Source: Hypsibius dujardini | Taxonomy: Eukaryota; Tardigrada; Eutardigrada; Parachela; Hypsibiidae | Reading direction: 5' to 3' | DNA length: 26,992 bases | NCBI GenBank assembly: GCA_001579985.1 | Contig: LRSR01008193.1 | Span: 1 to 26,992, forward strand | Shown here: in pieces, positions 1-9,975 of the stretch | How the letters are laid out: every line of letters starts with the position of its first letter | Numbering within the stretch: the stretch's first letter is position 1 | Translations under genes and position numbers: made by a program | The notes under the pieces: generated by a model | What the model saw: only the letters and a program-made list of their open reading frames with translations | Database searches by the model: none | Told to the model about the DNA's origin: nothing

Positions 1-137
1 CTGCCTGTCTGTCTGTTTATTTGCCTGCCTGCCTGCCTGTCTGTCTGCTTGTCTGCCTGCCTGTCTGTCTGCCTGCCTGTCTGCCTGCCTGCCTGTCTGT
101 CTGTCTGTCTGTCTGCCTGTCTGTCTGTCTGTCTGCC

Positions 138-182
<45 letters not shown>

Positions 183-250
183 TTCTTTCTTTCTGTCTGT
201 CAGTCGATCTGTCTGTCTTTTCATCTGTCTGTCCATCTGTCTGTCAGCAT
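1..250. repeat. (CTGT)n / (CTGC) microsatellite
   Basis: Long imperfect tetranucleotide array of CTGT with CTGC variants, continuing beyond the left edge. The cysteine/leucine/serine/valine-rich frames across it (CLSVCLSV...) are repeat translation, not genes. It lies 3' of the SET/BED gene. Confidence 0.97.
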
Positions 251-280
251 AGGTTTGTCTGCCTGCCTGTATGTGTGTGG

Positions 281-410
281 GTACGCACAGCTATGACAAG
301 GTAACTTCGTCAGCCCATGCCCAGACTCACACGCGCATGCTATGATATGCCTATGACTGGGCGCGCAGACCTGAGCGTGAGCTGACGAAGTAACCTTGCC
401 ATAGCTGTAC
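281..410. repeat. Long imperfect hairpin (foldback element)
   Basis: The left arm containing ACAGCTATGACAAGGTAACT pairs with the right arm (GCTGACGAAGTAACCTTGCC and onward). About 30 bp pair well and weaker pairing continues inward, so nearly the whole 130 nt folds on itself. It sits between the CTGT array and the gene's 3' end. It is most likely a small MITE; precursor-like RNA folding is possible. Confidence 0.7.
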
Positions 411-448
411 GTCTGCCTTCCTCACTATGCAGACGACCTGTCAATCAA

Positions 449-1171
449 TCAATGAGGCTGTGCACACCTATTCCTGCTCTCTTGTGGTCTGATATGAACT
501 GTATCCCAAATTGCATTTGAGAAATTTTGAGGGTTAATGGCAAACAGACTCACTGGATCAACGAGCGCGACGACCGCCTCTAGGCTGGGATCTTCCTGGA
601 ACAGTCGATACTGCTCCGGATGCTGCTCACTTAGATGCTTCAGACCAAAGACGGCCACCGATCCCTGTGTAACCAAGTTGAGTCCGCAGAACTTACAGGC
701 ACGTAAATCGCGCACCGTTGTTTTGGTGAATCCGTAAGTCAAAACGAGATCCAGCCACTTGCCCAAGCTGCTTTCCACTGGCCCGCCGCTTACAGGAAGG
801 GGCCCGATTGATGCCTCCACAGGCTGTTTCAGGTGTTTCTCATTCGGCGACAAAATTTGAGCCAAGGCAAAGTCACATGTCACCATTTCGCCGTCCGGGT
901 TTGCCATCTCAGTAGGATTTCCCACAGTGACGCTCGGTTGCTCTTGGATGAGGGGCACGTTCGTCAGCAAAGGCATCAGAAAGGGGATGGTACTGGATGA
1001 GAGGACCAGGTCAGGCGCCGGCGGTATTGGACCTGATATATCAAGAAAGACGGTTAGCCATCACCACCACCGCCACGTTCATAACAACCGATCAAATAGA
1101 AAGGATAAGTCATTTATTACATGTCCGTCCGTCTCTGTCTGTCTGTCTGACTGACCGCGTTTGTCTCGTCT

Positions 1172-1220
<49 letters not shown>

Positions 1221-1823
1221 GTATCTGCCTGCTTGACTTCCTGATTGCCGGATTATCTTATCTCTCAGGCGGTCTCTCCGTCAACGTACGATTGTCGACG
1301 CCACTGAGCGGCTGTTTCGCCTGGTTGTCTCACTGGCTTCTGTCCATTTGCTTGTGTGTTTGTCTACCACTGTAAGCGTGCTACCTTTCGCCACAGACAG
1401 CTTTTCGCTTAATGTCGCAGACTGAACTTGAAATTCTTCAGTTGGGGCCACGATTTGGGAAAGGATAGGTCCAGGTACCGCTGCGTTTGCGTCCGTGCTC
1501 TCGATGGGATTTGTCACTTTGAAGTTAGGTTGGTCTTGCCGGAGCGGAATTTTCGGCATCAACATCAACGGCAAGAAGAGGAAGATGTTTGCGGGATTAG
1601 ATAGGGTAGTTTTTGCCGGAAGGACGTCTGACAATGAAAATACAAAGTTCATCACATGCTAAAGGATAAAGACCCAATGACGTTAATGTCCCTTGACATG
1701 TCTGCAAGTCTCTTTGTGTCTGTGTTTGAGTTTGTATATACGGTTATGCCTATAGTGGCATTTGCCGGTATCTGCCCCTCACTCTTGCTTGTGTGCCTAA
1801 ATCTGTCGACATTTCTCTTTACC

Positions 1824-1868
<45 letters not shown>

Positions 1869-2933
1869 TTCTGTCTGTCTATCTATCTGTTTGTCCGCAT
1901 GTCTGTCAGGTTGCCTGTAAATGTGGCTACCTGTCTTTCTCAATCTGTTTGTTTGCCTGTATATCTGTCTGATTGCTTATTTATTTATGTGAATATGTAT
2001 GTCTGTGTTCGAACCACCCAAGATCGCTTCGCTTCGCGAGTTTCTAGCTTGGATGTCTATTCCTACCTTGAGCGCCAGTTAAAACTGTAGTCCTTATTCC
2101 GACTGGGAGGTCGATCCATTTAATCAGTCGATCAAGCACCATCTTCATGTAGACATCCAGCCTTGGCCAGGTGGCGGGATTCATCTCGGATTGTACCAAT
2201 CTTCGCACGAACATCGATCCCGTGTGGTCGATCTGGAGGACTCGCGTCTGAAAAACTTCCAACGGCAGGCCAGTTTGTTTGAGAATTTCACGGACCACAT
2301 GGACGTGCATTCCAAGGTGAACGTAACTGAAGTCCCGTTCAAGTTGGTCCACCACCGATTCTACACCGAAAAAGGTTTAAAAATGGATCGCCTTCCAATA
2401 TCTCTCTGACGGTCTGACGGTCTGTCTGTCTGTCTGCCTGTCTGTCTGTCTGCCTGTCTGTCCGCCTGTCTGTCTGTCTGTCTGTCTGTCTGTCTGGTCT
2501 GCCCGCCTGCCTGTAAGCGTGCCTGTTTGTTTGTGTGTCGACTCACCCTCTAACGTTTTCAGCCAAACAGGCCAGATCAGATCCGTGAACAAGCCCACAT
2601 CAGTAGATAGTTTTGCCCCGAGACAGACAATCAATTCGGCATCTTTAGCGATGCTTTGTTTTGCGTTAAAAAATAGCTGATTGTCCCGTCGAATAACCCT
2701 CAAATTGGCCAAGCCGTTGAGAGAGAACCGAACAAACTTCATCCAGTTACAGGCGTCGTTCGAGGACAGGTCAAAAGAATCCATCTTGGGAGAAGAATAA
2801 GCGGGCGAAGTGGTCAGGAGGATAGTCAACACGGAAGCCGGCGGATTGGAGGGTGTGACGGGCTTTCTGGGCGCGATCAAAGGTCCGAAGACGGTATTTG
2901 CGTCAATCGTTGTTCGTGCTCGTACTATTGGTC
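449..2933 (-). CDS. PRDM-like SET domain / BED-type zinc finger protein, 5' partial
   Basis: Probable chromatin or transcription regulator read on the minus strand. Exons are 2933-2547, 2360-2067, 1627-1385 and 1032-449. All junctions are phase 1, and the exons plus one base from an unseen upstream exon give 502 residues and a stop. The first exon follows a good 3' splice site, so the true start lies further upstream and was not found. It carries a SET core of PRDM type: an FGPL segment, then NWMKFVR, then a strand ending in AELIVCLG. The usual NWMR...LLVWYG pattern is therefore recognisable but worn. The last exon has a C-x2-C, H-x4-H cluster near 670-600 that resembles a BED finger. Exons 3 and 4 carry related proline-rich stretches (PKIPLRQDQPNFKVTNP and PLIQEQPSVTVGNP), which implies an internal duplication. 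Exon 2 is unrecognised. Methyltransferase activity is doubtful because the catalytic half of SET is degenerate. Family assignment is moderate; the exon structure is fairly secure. Confidence 0.62.
1128..1222. repeat. (CTGT)n array in SET/BED gene intron 3
   Basis: CTGT array inside the intron at 1384-1033. The transcribed (minus) strand reads ACAG repeats. Confidence 0.95.
1823..1890. repeat. (CTGT)n array in SET/BED gene intron 2
   Basis: CTGT array with CTAT variants inside the intron at 2066-1628, followed by degenerate CTGT-like sequence to about 1970. Confidence 0.95.
2410..2515. repeat. (CTGT)n array in SET/BED gene intron 1
   Basis: CTGT/CTGC array that fills most of the 186-nt intron at 2546-2361. 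Without it the intron would be about 80 nt, close to the short-intron class of this locus. Confidence 0.95.
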
Positions 2934-2940
2934 CTGGAAA

Positions 2941-3672
2941 GGGGAGTAGCAATTTTTTTTAAACCAAGAAAATTTAATTAAACTTATTTTTCTAATTTTA
3001 TGTCAAGTTATTTTATTTGTAATTTTAACTGAAGAAATGAGAGGAAACAATTGTTTTTTTACTCCTAAAAATGCATTTTATTTTATTTTATTTTATATTT
3101 TATTTTCTGTTCATTAAATAAAAGCATAATGCATTAGTACAATATGATTCGGATTAAATCATCTTTCAAATTCGTAACTTTAGATTCCCAATTCAAAATT
3201 GCATAATGCTGGTATGTATATATATTCCAAGTAATAATTAACAAAAAATTCCAAAACACCTAAAATTCAATAATTCAAAAACTGACTAACAAGGCAATCA
3301 ATCAATCAGCACACAACCGCAAGCGAATTGCTGTGTTAACAATATTGGGAATTTAAATTATACATGTTCTCACGTTGGACGGTAGGAGGGTAAACGAATA
3401 AAACAACCACCGTGGTCCGTGACGATCCAGCAATATTTGAGGTAAAATGGCAAAGTGGAAAATACGGCAATCAGTAAATCAATCCACAGATGCAAACGAA
3501 TTGTTGGATAAAATATCGGGATATATTTATAAATTCCAGCCTGCTGGAGCAACAATTCCAACTACCAAATGGCGTCACAAAAATTGCCGAAATTTGAATT
3601 AATACAAAAATGTCACATGTGTCCATAGAAAAAAAACCCATCATTAATGGAGATCCGGTGAAGTTAAAACAA
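2941..3672. other. AT-rich spacer with an old partial duplication
   Basis: No convincing gene. It contains TTTTA runs (3076-3115). A roughly 70-bp degenerate direct repeat (3293-3360 and 3463-3530) shares GCAATCA, CGAATTG and an AATAT-GGGA stretch. The 5' exon(s) of the SET/BED gene should lie upstream on the minus strand, but I could not identify them here. Confidence 0.5.
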
Positions 3673-3820
3673 AAACCAACCAACCAACCAATCAACCAAT
3701 CAACCAATCAACCAACTAATCAACCAATCAACCAATCAACCCGCCGTCGCCCACTTGAGCATTCGCGTCGAAATCAACCAATCAACGCGTCGCCGCCCCG
3801 TTGAGCATTCGCGTCAAAAC
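3673..3820. repeat. AACCAATC tandem repeat plus duplicated 37-bp segment
   Basis: A run of (CAAC/CAAT)CAAC units (3673-3742) is followed by two copies of a segment built around TTGAGCATTCGCGTC (3754-3768 and 3801-3815), separated by another short CCAATCAAC run. Confidence 0.85.
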
Positions 3821-4136
3821 AACAGATTTACTGGTTAAACATCTGGAATGTATTCTATCAGTTCCATCTTGAAAGATGGATGAACCCTTGCGCTTACCAT
3901 TTTCCTTGTCTGATGTGTCAAAGCGTAAGCTGCTTGGCAGGGATGTCCAGGCCAAGGTGGTATGCAAGTCGGGCACAATACCAGTCAACGACGCCATCAT
4001 CTCAATTAATTATTATGCAAGTGCGCGTGCAAGATTAATAATTAATTATTTCTGCCGTAGTGAACGAATACAAATCGGAGAGAATAGCCGTAGTCCATTT
4101 TGAAACACATCAAAAAAAGACTTGGAAATGACTGCA

Positions 4137-4352
4137 AAAAGGTAGACACATAAATGGCTACGCGCAGAGCAACAATTTGCTTCGCTGCAGCAGCAGCAGC
4201 AGTGACAATGCTCTTGCGTGGAAACTTGTCACTTGGTCACTTCAAAAGGTAGACACATAAAATGGCTACGCGCAGAACAACAATTTGCTTCGCTCCAGCA
4301 GCAGCAGCAGTGACAATGCTCTTGCGTGGAAACTTGTCACTTGGTCACTTCA
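4137..4352 (+). repeat. Tandem pair of about 108-bp repeats, each with a small ORF
   Basis: The unit starting AAAAGGTAGACACATAAA occurs twice head to tail (4137-4243 and 4244-4352) with few differences. Each unit encodes a short frame starting MATRR, followed by a run of Ala codons (GCAGCAGCA) and MLLRGNLSLGHF; the second frame reads on for a few codons. Expression is unknown and I do not call these genes. The rest of 4353-4706 is AT-rich with no recognisable content. Confidence 0.8.
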
Positions 4353-4706
4353 CTTCGTTTCTTGTTGATTAATGGGTGACTCGCCTTGCTTGTCTAATCC
4401 ACTCACTTGCTAGCACATGAATAATAAAACAAATTCACCATAAATGTTGGAATAATCAAGGCTACTGATTGCTACAAATGCATGGCTTGATGCAGGTTCC
4501 ATTTGACAGAACCAGCGCATTATATTAATTTATTTCCGATGGAGTCGTGCTTCAACCAAACCTTACAAGTTTACATTTTTAAAAAGTAGAATTAAATTTC
4601 CTTTAATTTCCTAATTTTCCTTAATTTTTTTAATTTTCGTAAATAAAATAAAATAAAAAGAAATAAAATTGAGCTAATAGATTAATGCTTAAATTTTTTC
4701 AAATCT

Positions 4707-5278
4707 TTAAATCTGTTGTAATCTGAGTGGAAGAATGAATTCCCTAAAGCTTAACGTTTTTAATGTCACATTCTTCACTGAGTTGGCTTGGGAGAATAGA
4801 AGAGCATTATTACTTTCAGCGTGAACTGGTAATCTGATGACCACGTGTACGTTAACGGTATGACCTGTCGTGGAGAGTGTCAGCACATATAAGATCTGTG
4901 GATAACGACCCAAGTAAGGGGCGACTGACGACCAACGAACGACTCCTTCTCCAGCTCCTAAAGTGGCGGGAAAGTAGGCGTTGAATGAGACCAGCACAGA
5001 CACTTGGTTTCAGCCAAATGAAAGTACCATAATCATTCTCACAATCGAATTCGTATCGCTTTTCATAAGTAATTCCATTTAATGTTTCTGCTTTTCCACC
5101 GGAACCGGTAAATGTCTCGCATTCTGATATACTTAAACAATTGCAGCGGTTCGCCTGGTGTATCCCTCTTCTTTTTGTGTACTTCACCTTCTCAGTCTCA
5201 AGTCGTTGATTTTACATTTTGACTTACTTCAATTTCGCCAAACATGCCCCGCAATAAGTCATGGAAGAAAGACGCCAT
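4707..5278 (-). CDS. Unrecognised small protein, three short exons
   Basis: Proposed exons are 5278-5228, 5154-5028 and 4957-4707, totalling 429 nt and 142 residues. It starts at an ATG (MASFFHDLLRG) and ends with a TAA. The introns are 73 and 70 nt, the same size class as the short introns of the enzyme genes. The first donor is a consensus GTAAGT. The second acceptor has a clear pyrimidine tract (near 4965-4980) and restores the frame exactly, which explains an apparent frame jump between two overlapping open frames. The first acceptor is weak, with a purine-rich upstream. Four cysteines lie in exon 2; exon 3 has alternating hydrophobic strands (ILYVLTL, VNVHVVIRL) suggesting a beta-rich fold. 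No family recognised. It could instead be a decayed fragment with a real frameshift near 5020. Confidence 0.35.
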
Positions 5279-5605
5279 CAATCCCTACGTCAGTTTCCTC
5301 TCAGCCACACTTGGGATGATTTTCACAGGTGGAATGCAAAATTACGCCGCTTCATGTTTTCTAATAAAGCTATAAGTAGGGAGCGTTCAACAATGACATC
5401 AGCGCCATGTACGGTAGGGGGGGGGGTTGTACTTTGATGACGAGCTCTGACGTTAAGGGGGTGCATGGGGATCCAGCCGTGGCTGACATCAGCATATATC
5501 GTTTCCATTTTTCGCCAATTCCCAGCCTCTGCTGGAGTTTTTATCCTTTTTGAGCTTTTTGCGGTATTCTCCATCAATTCAACGGAAAAAATCTCGACGG
5601 AAACG

Positions 5606-5770
5606 ATGGCGCTTGAACAGGTAGGATAGAAGTGCAATGTTGAGTTTGTGGTAAAGTTGTCGAACGCGACTTGCCAATCATTATTTTCCGCAGACACAAA
5701 AGGAACCTGCTCTCTACGATGAGTTCATCAAATCGTATCGAGACTCTCGTTCGGATTTGGTCAAGAAGGG
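5606..5770 (+). CDS. Two possible captured exons (MALEQ + TQKEPALYDEF...)
   Basis: An ATG at 5606 opens five codons, followed by a donor (GTAGGA at 5621). A 73-nt intron ends in TTTTCCGCAG, and the second exon begins at 5694. It encodes a charged stretch starting TQKEPALYDEFIKSYRDSR and reaches a possible donor GTCAGT at 5771. Intron size and acceptor quality match the real genes nearby. No downstream exon joins convincingly; none of the acceptors near the amine oxidase start has the right phase. The pair lies between inverted repeats at 5377-5406 and 6025-6056, so it may be host exons carried by a transposable element, or the orphaned 5' end of a broken gene. Function unknown. Confidence 0.25.
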
Positions 5771-5862
5771 GTCAGTTCAAGCTGACGCCAGTGCTTGAAG
5801 AACAAGGGGGAGGGGTCTAGGAATTTCTGACAAGCTCTGACGGAAGGGAGGGGGGAGTAAGG

Positions 5863-6024
5863 TCGCCTAATATCGGCTAATATCGCCTAATATCGCCTAA
5901 TATCGCCTAATATCGCCTAATAATATCGCCTAATATCGCCTAATATCGCCTAATAATATCGCCTAATATCGCCTAATAATATCGCCTAATATCGCCTAAT
6001 ATCGCCTAATATCGCCTAATATCG
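5863..6024. repeat. 10-bp minisatellite TATCGCCTAA
   Basis: About 15 head-to-tail copies, with a few 13-bp variants carrying an extra TAA. The array is bounded on the right by the inverted terminal repeat of the surrounding element. The units abut with no spacers, so this is not a CRISPR array. Confidence 0.95.
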
Positions 6025-6280
6025 GGCGCTGACGTCATTGTTCAACGCTCCCCTACGATGATTTTCAGAATATGTTTCGTCCCTCAGGCTCTGGAAACTT
6101 TTGACTGACTGATGAAATACATTTTGAAAATCGTAATAATTATTATAGCTGTATCAGAAAAGCAGGAGTCATTTTGCGTTGTACGTTTGAAAATCGTCCC
6201 AAGTGTCAAACATAGCTCATCTGGTTGTTCTCTCCATCTCATTGTCGACCTATCTCGTCGTTACAAAATTGGGTGGTGAA

Positions 6281-9200
6281 ATGGCAGCAACCGTGCCGAG
6301 GGACTCGAGGACGGTCCTCGACTGCGACGTTCTCATTATCGGTACAGGCTTTGCCGGGTCCTTCGCCGCGTACAACCTCGCCCCGCAGTACGGTAAGGGA
6401 CTCTGTGTGATTGAGCGCAATGCCCGCGACGGTGGACGAATCCTGGACGTGAGCGAGTATCCCGGTGGGCCGGTCTTTGCAATGGGCGCGAAGCGGATAA
6501 TGAGCGGTCAGACTGCTATCAATGCACTGGCTCACGAGTTGGGCATTCCGTTGGAGGTTGTTGGGGAGGAGACAGAACTGCTTAAATCTCGGGGCAGGTA
6601 CATGGTGTAGGAAAACAAGCCTGATACCTTCGTTAGCCGGTGGAGGGGAGGGACCAACCAACTTCCCCCAGGGGGCTTAAATGGGGAAAATTGGCATTCG
6701 TCTAAACTAAAAGTTTCTTTTAATTTATTTTAAATCACAATAATAGAAATCGATTTTTAAAAGCATATTTTTGTTTGAAAATACTATATTACCTTGAACA
6801 TTAGATGATTTCATTTAAAAGTACCGTATGTGCTGAAATTGTCGCTTTTCGTTTAATTAAAAATCAGTTTTTATTTAAATATATTTTGTTTACATAATTG
6901 AATGCGCCGAGAAGAGAAAGAATATGTTCAGTATCCGCTCACAACGAAAGAAAGATAATTTTTGATGAAAATGCACTTAACGATTCAAATTAAAACTCGT
7001 GTGAAATCAAATTACAAATCAATTCCAAACTAATATTTCCTCACATTATATTGTATGTTATTGGTAAAGATATTACTACAAGAGTACATCATCCATCCCG
7101 GAGCATGAAGGTGTTAACCAAATGTGTCGAGACGTCTTTCCTACAACCAATTGCAGCAAGGATGGAAAGAGCTCAACCATCACAGGAATGTTGGAGGCTT
7201 TGACCGCGCTGCCTGGAGAGGAGCTCGTCGAGCACGCTGACTTTGCAACTCTCCTCCGTTGGCAGTTTGGAGAAGAAGGGAAGGCGTACTTCGACGCCGC
7301 AACTCCCATACGTTACAACGGGGGCGTGTCCAGCGCAGCAATATTGGACCGAATAGCGGCAAATTCAGGCCGGTGGTCATCAACCCAACGTTCAGTTTAT
7401 CCAATCGGCGGCATGTCAGAGTTCATTACGCGAATGCAGGTAGCAGGCAAGGCTGCAGGCATGAGGGTCTTTCACAGCGAGCCAGCATTGGCCATTTCGA
7501 CATCTAGAATGGGCTTCTCGGTGGATACCCCGCGACTGGTCATTAATACTCCACGAATTCTGAGCTCCATGGACCCACTGGCGTTTCAAGGCGTATCTGG
7601 AAACGTCGCGGAGAGCGTCAAAATGTCTGTGGAGTTCCAGGTAAGGGTGTCATTTGCAATTTTTGACATTTATTGACACTACCTCTCAGTGGCGGATTGA
7701 GGACGGGATTTTAAGCCTGCCGGAGGGAGGAGTAAAACAAATTTGTCCCCGAAAGACGGGGGGAGGGTCTCGTTTAGAGTCCTTACAAGTTGGAACTAGG
7801 ACCTCTCATGTTAAGGCAAGGGGGTGGGCAAAGAGACAAAAATGCATCTATGCAGATATGAAGAGGCGGGGCTTTGTGTCGTTTTTCCAATGTCGTGGAA
7901 CATTTCCGATGTTTGGCCCGAGCACAATAGCTACGCCCTCGGTATTCAAAACGGGTTCTGCTGATGCTCATTGATTCCAACTTAGTGTAGAGAAAGGCGC
8001 TGTTAAAACGTATCATATTAACATTTTCTAAGCATCCAAATTTTGGAGAGTAAAAAATGATTGGAACATTGAGATAGCTTCAAAATGTGGCCGTAAACGT
8101 TACGTAAAAGAGTTTGAAGAGAATTTTTAGGAAGGTGTTAATTTTAACAAAATGATCCTTGTCTAAAAGATTCTAATATTTTTGGATAAAGAAATATTGA
8201 AAAAAGGTTGGAACCCGATTAACTGGAGCAAGGATACCCAAATTTGTGGAGGGGGGGGGATTGTAGCTCACTTTTCGGCCTGGCATGCATATCACTGCTT
8301 TCGACGACTGACCTTAAAATTCCAATTTCGCAGGGCATTGTCTCGGTCCCGTGGGTCACCGTGACGGCCTGGTGGAATGAGCGATGGTGGGAACAGTCGG
8401 AACTGTATGGAAATCGGACCTTCACAGCCGTTTCCAGTTATGACAGCTGTTTTAGGGAAATGGACATTGCTGTGCATCCCTATGCCAGGAGACAGAACGC
8501 CACGAGAGTTGTCTATGACCGAGGGGGTGGCGGGACGTGCATTGACATGTGGCGTCTACTCATCGGGAGCGGTGAAGAACCAGCCTCGGAGCAGCTCATC
8601 AGAGAAGTTTTGAAAGACCTGCAACAAGTGTTTTATGACGTCCATGTCCCGCGACCAAGAACTGTTAAAGGTAGGGTGCGGTCATTTCTGCGGTGAAAGG
8701 ACATTTGCCGGGAAGTATGATGAACAGAACTTCGTAAGGAATTGGAGCACATTATTGGCAGGTGAAGCGGCTGTTCTTAGTATGAAATAATTTCTGCAAA
8801 TTCAGCAGTTACTACCAGAGGCATAACGGGGTGGAGGGAGGGGGTGGGGCACTGAAGCAGTGACCCATTTTCATTACATTCGGGGCTACCGGGCAGTTAT
8901 TTTCGTTCACTGGTAAAACGAAGCAAACAGCATACTATAGTTACCCCCTAAAATAAGACAACATTAATTATTTAGAAATCCGGAATTAATTATTCTGGAT
9001 CCCTTTTCGAAGCAAAGGAAATTTGTTTTTTTGTTTTGGCCGTCAACGTGATGTGTAAAAGTACCGGTATATGGGAGGGGTCGCTCGAATTTATGGACGG
9101 TTAAAAATTGAAGTATTATCAGTATAGTTCAAGAGTACTCCAAGAGAGATGACTCTAATTAAGTTTGTTTTCCGTTTGTAGGATTCATCTTCAACAACGG

Positions 9201-9450
9201 GGGACATATTCAACATGCTCGTTCTACAAAGACCAACCATGAAGTACTGCAGTGGTCGATGCGTCCCACACCTTACACCAATTTCGCGCTCATAGGGGAG
9301 GCGTACAACATCCGGTCAGCGGGGTGGTGCGACGCAGCGCTCAAGTCAACAGCTGCGGTGCTAACCGAGTTCTATAATATGACTTTTCCCTGCCTGGTTG
9401 ATTTAGAATCAAGTGCAGTTTGCCGGAACGCCGAAACACAGGAAATATAA
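6281..9450 (+). CDS. Flavin-containing amine oxidase / L-amino-acid oxidase-like protein
   Basis: Exons are 6281-6597, 7085-7640, 8334-8670 and 9182-9450. All joins are in frame, giving 492 residues, a normal length for the amine oxidase family. The N-terminal Rossmann FAD site is clear: IIGTGFAG (G21-G26), then a strand ending in E45 and a GGR motif (51-53). A central YPIGGMSEF segment is typical of this fold. The C-terminal FAD-binding block GEAYNIRSAGWCDAALKS (about 442-459) supplies the usual Glu and Gly-Trp. Such enzymes oxidise a C-N bond of an amine or amino acid, releasing imine and H2O2; the substrate cannot be read from sequence. The ATG at 6281 was chosen because the frame is closed by a stop at 6188. 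The open stretch 6203-6280 would encode a hydrophobic, signal-like peptide with no ATG, so an unseen upstream exon could make the protein secreted. The acceptor at 7083-7084 is weak. Confidence 0.87.
7685..7850. mobile_element. MITE fragment in amine oxidase intron 2
   Basis: Begins with CAGTGGCGGATT, the kind of end seen on many hAT-like non-autonomous elements. At 7757-7843 it includes a stretch (GGTCTCGTTTAGAGTCCTTA...) matching the arms of the palindromic element in FMO intron 5 read from its outer ends. A related CAGTGGTGGATT start occurs at 14094 in P450 intron 2. The rest of the intron (to 8333) shows nothing recognisable. Confidence 0.5.
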
Positions 9451-9658
9451 TCACGGTCTTAAAAAACGTAAATATTCACAGCTTCGGTTGAAAGGGGCAT
9501 CAATGAGTGGAAGCGCCTAAATTGTCCTTAATTGTCCGGGCAAGGACTTGCATATGCATAAAATAGGCGTATCCAAAAAAAGACCGGTGCAAGAATATTA
9601 TTGCTCGGGACGTTGATTCGAACTACGAGAACTGGGAGGAGGGAATTGCAATGATGCA

Positions 9659-9763
9659 GAGAGTCAAACAGACAGATAAACAAATAGACACACACAGAGG
9701 GGCAGAGAGTCAGGGAGACAGAGTTATAGAAAGAGACAGACAGAGACAGACAGAGAGACAGAG
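9659..9763. repeat. CAGA-type microsatellite adjoining the P450 remnant
   Basis: Imperfect CAGA/GACA array. P450 homology begins at the base after it, which marks it as the duplication breakpoint. Confidence 0.85.
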
Positions 9764-9975
9764 CCAATCTTATGCCGCGGCTGGTGATCAAGACCTCGCC
9801 AGGCACCGCTCCTCCGTTACTCACCGAACGAGTCACCTCTCAAACATCCTCTTCGATGCCCTTTCCCGTTTGTGCTGTCCCAAGAACTAATAAGGATCAA
9901 CATTATCATCATGTGTCCCAAAATGCTGTACGTCGTTTGAATTACCGAAAAAGGCGAATGCGTATGATTCTATGA
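9764..9975 (+). pseudogene. Remnant of a cytochrome P450 terminal exon
   Basis: An open frame encoding RLVIKTSPGTAPPLLTERV... matches the end of the intact P450 at 16464-16606. About 36 of 45 aligned residues are identical, up to a tail ending in QH. DNA similarity seems to continue into the 3' flank (a shared ACCGAAA near 9950). Everything upstream is missing: homology begins at CCAATCTTATG, immediately after a CAGA-type array, so there is no heme-binding Cys, ExxR or I-helix. It reads as the tail of a lost tandem P450, truncated at the array. The frame is still open, so use as an alternative exon cannot be excluded. Confidence 0.8.

Larger units (their letters stand above)
5377..6056. mobile_element. 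Inverted-repeat element with internal minisatellite
   Basis: The left terminus (5377-5406, GGGAGCGTTCAACAATGACA...) and right terminus (6025-6056, ...TGTTCAACGCTCCC) are inverted copies about 28-30 bp long. Inside lie a G-run, two directly repeated GAC(G/A)AGCTCTGACG segments (about 5441 and 5838), the candidate exons at 5606-5770 and the TAATATCGCC minisatellite. No clear target-site duplication was found. It may be one composite element or two nested related ones. Confidence 0.6.

Noticed and set aside
21-296. Open frames of Cys-Leu-Ser-Val repeats
   Set aside because: They are translations of the CTGT microsatellite in successive frames; the same pattern arises at every such array.
5244-5364. 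Plus-strand frame starting MPRNKSWKKD
   Set aside because: It overlaps the minus-strand first exon and leads into the inverted-repeat element with no downstream exon of matching phase.
5863-6024. Regular array that might suggest CRISPR
   Set aside because: Units are 10 bp and contiguous with no unique spacers, and the genome is eukaryotic. It is a minisatellite.
6239-6661. Minus-strand frame opposite amine oxidase exon 1
   Set aside because: Antisense shadow of a clearly coding exon, with no domain features.
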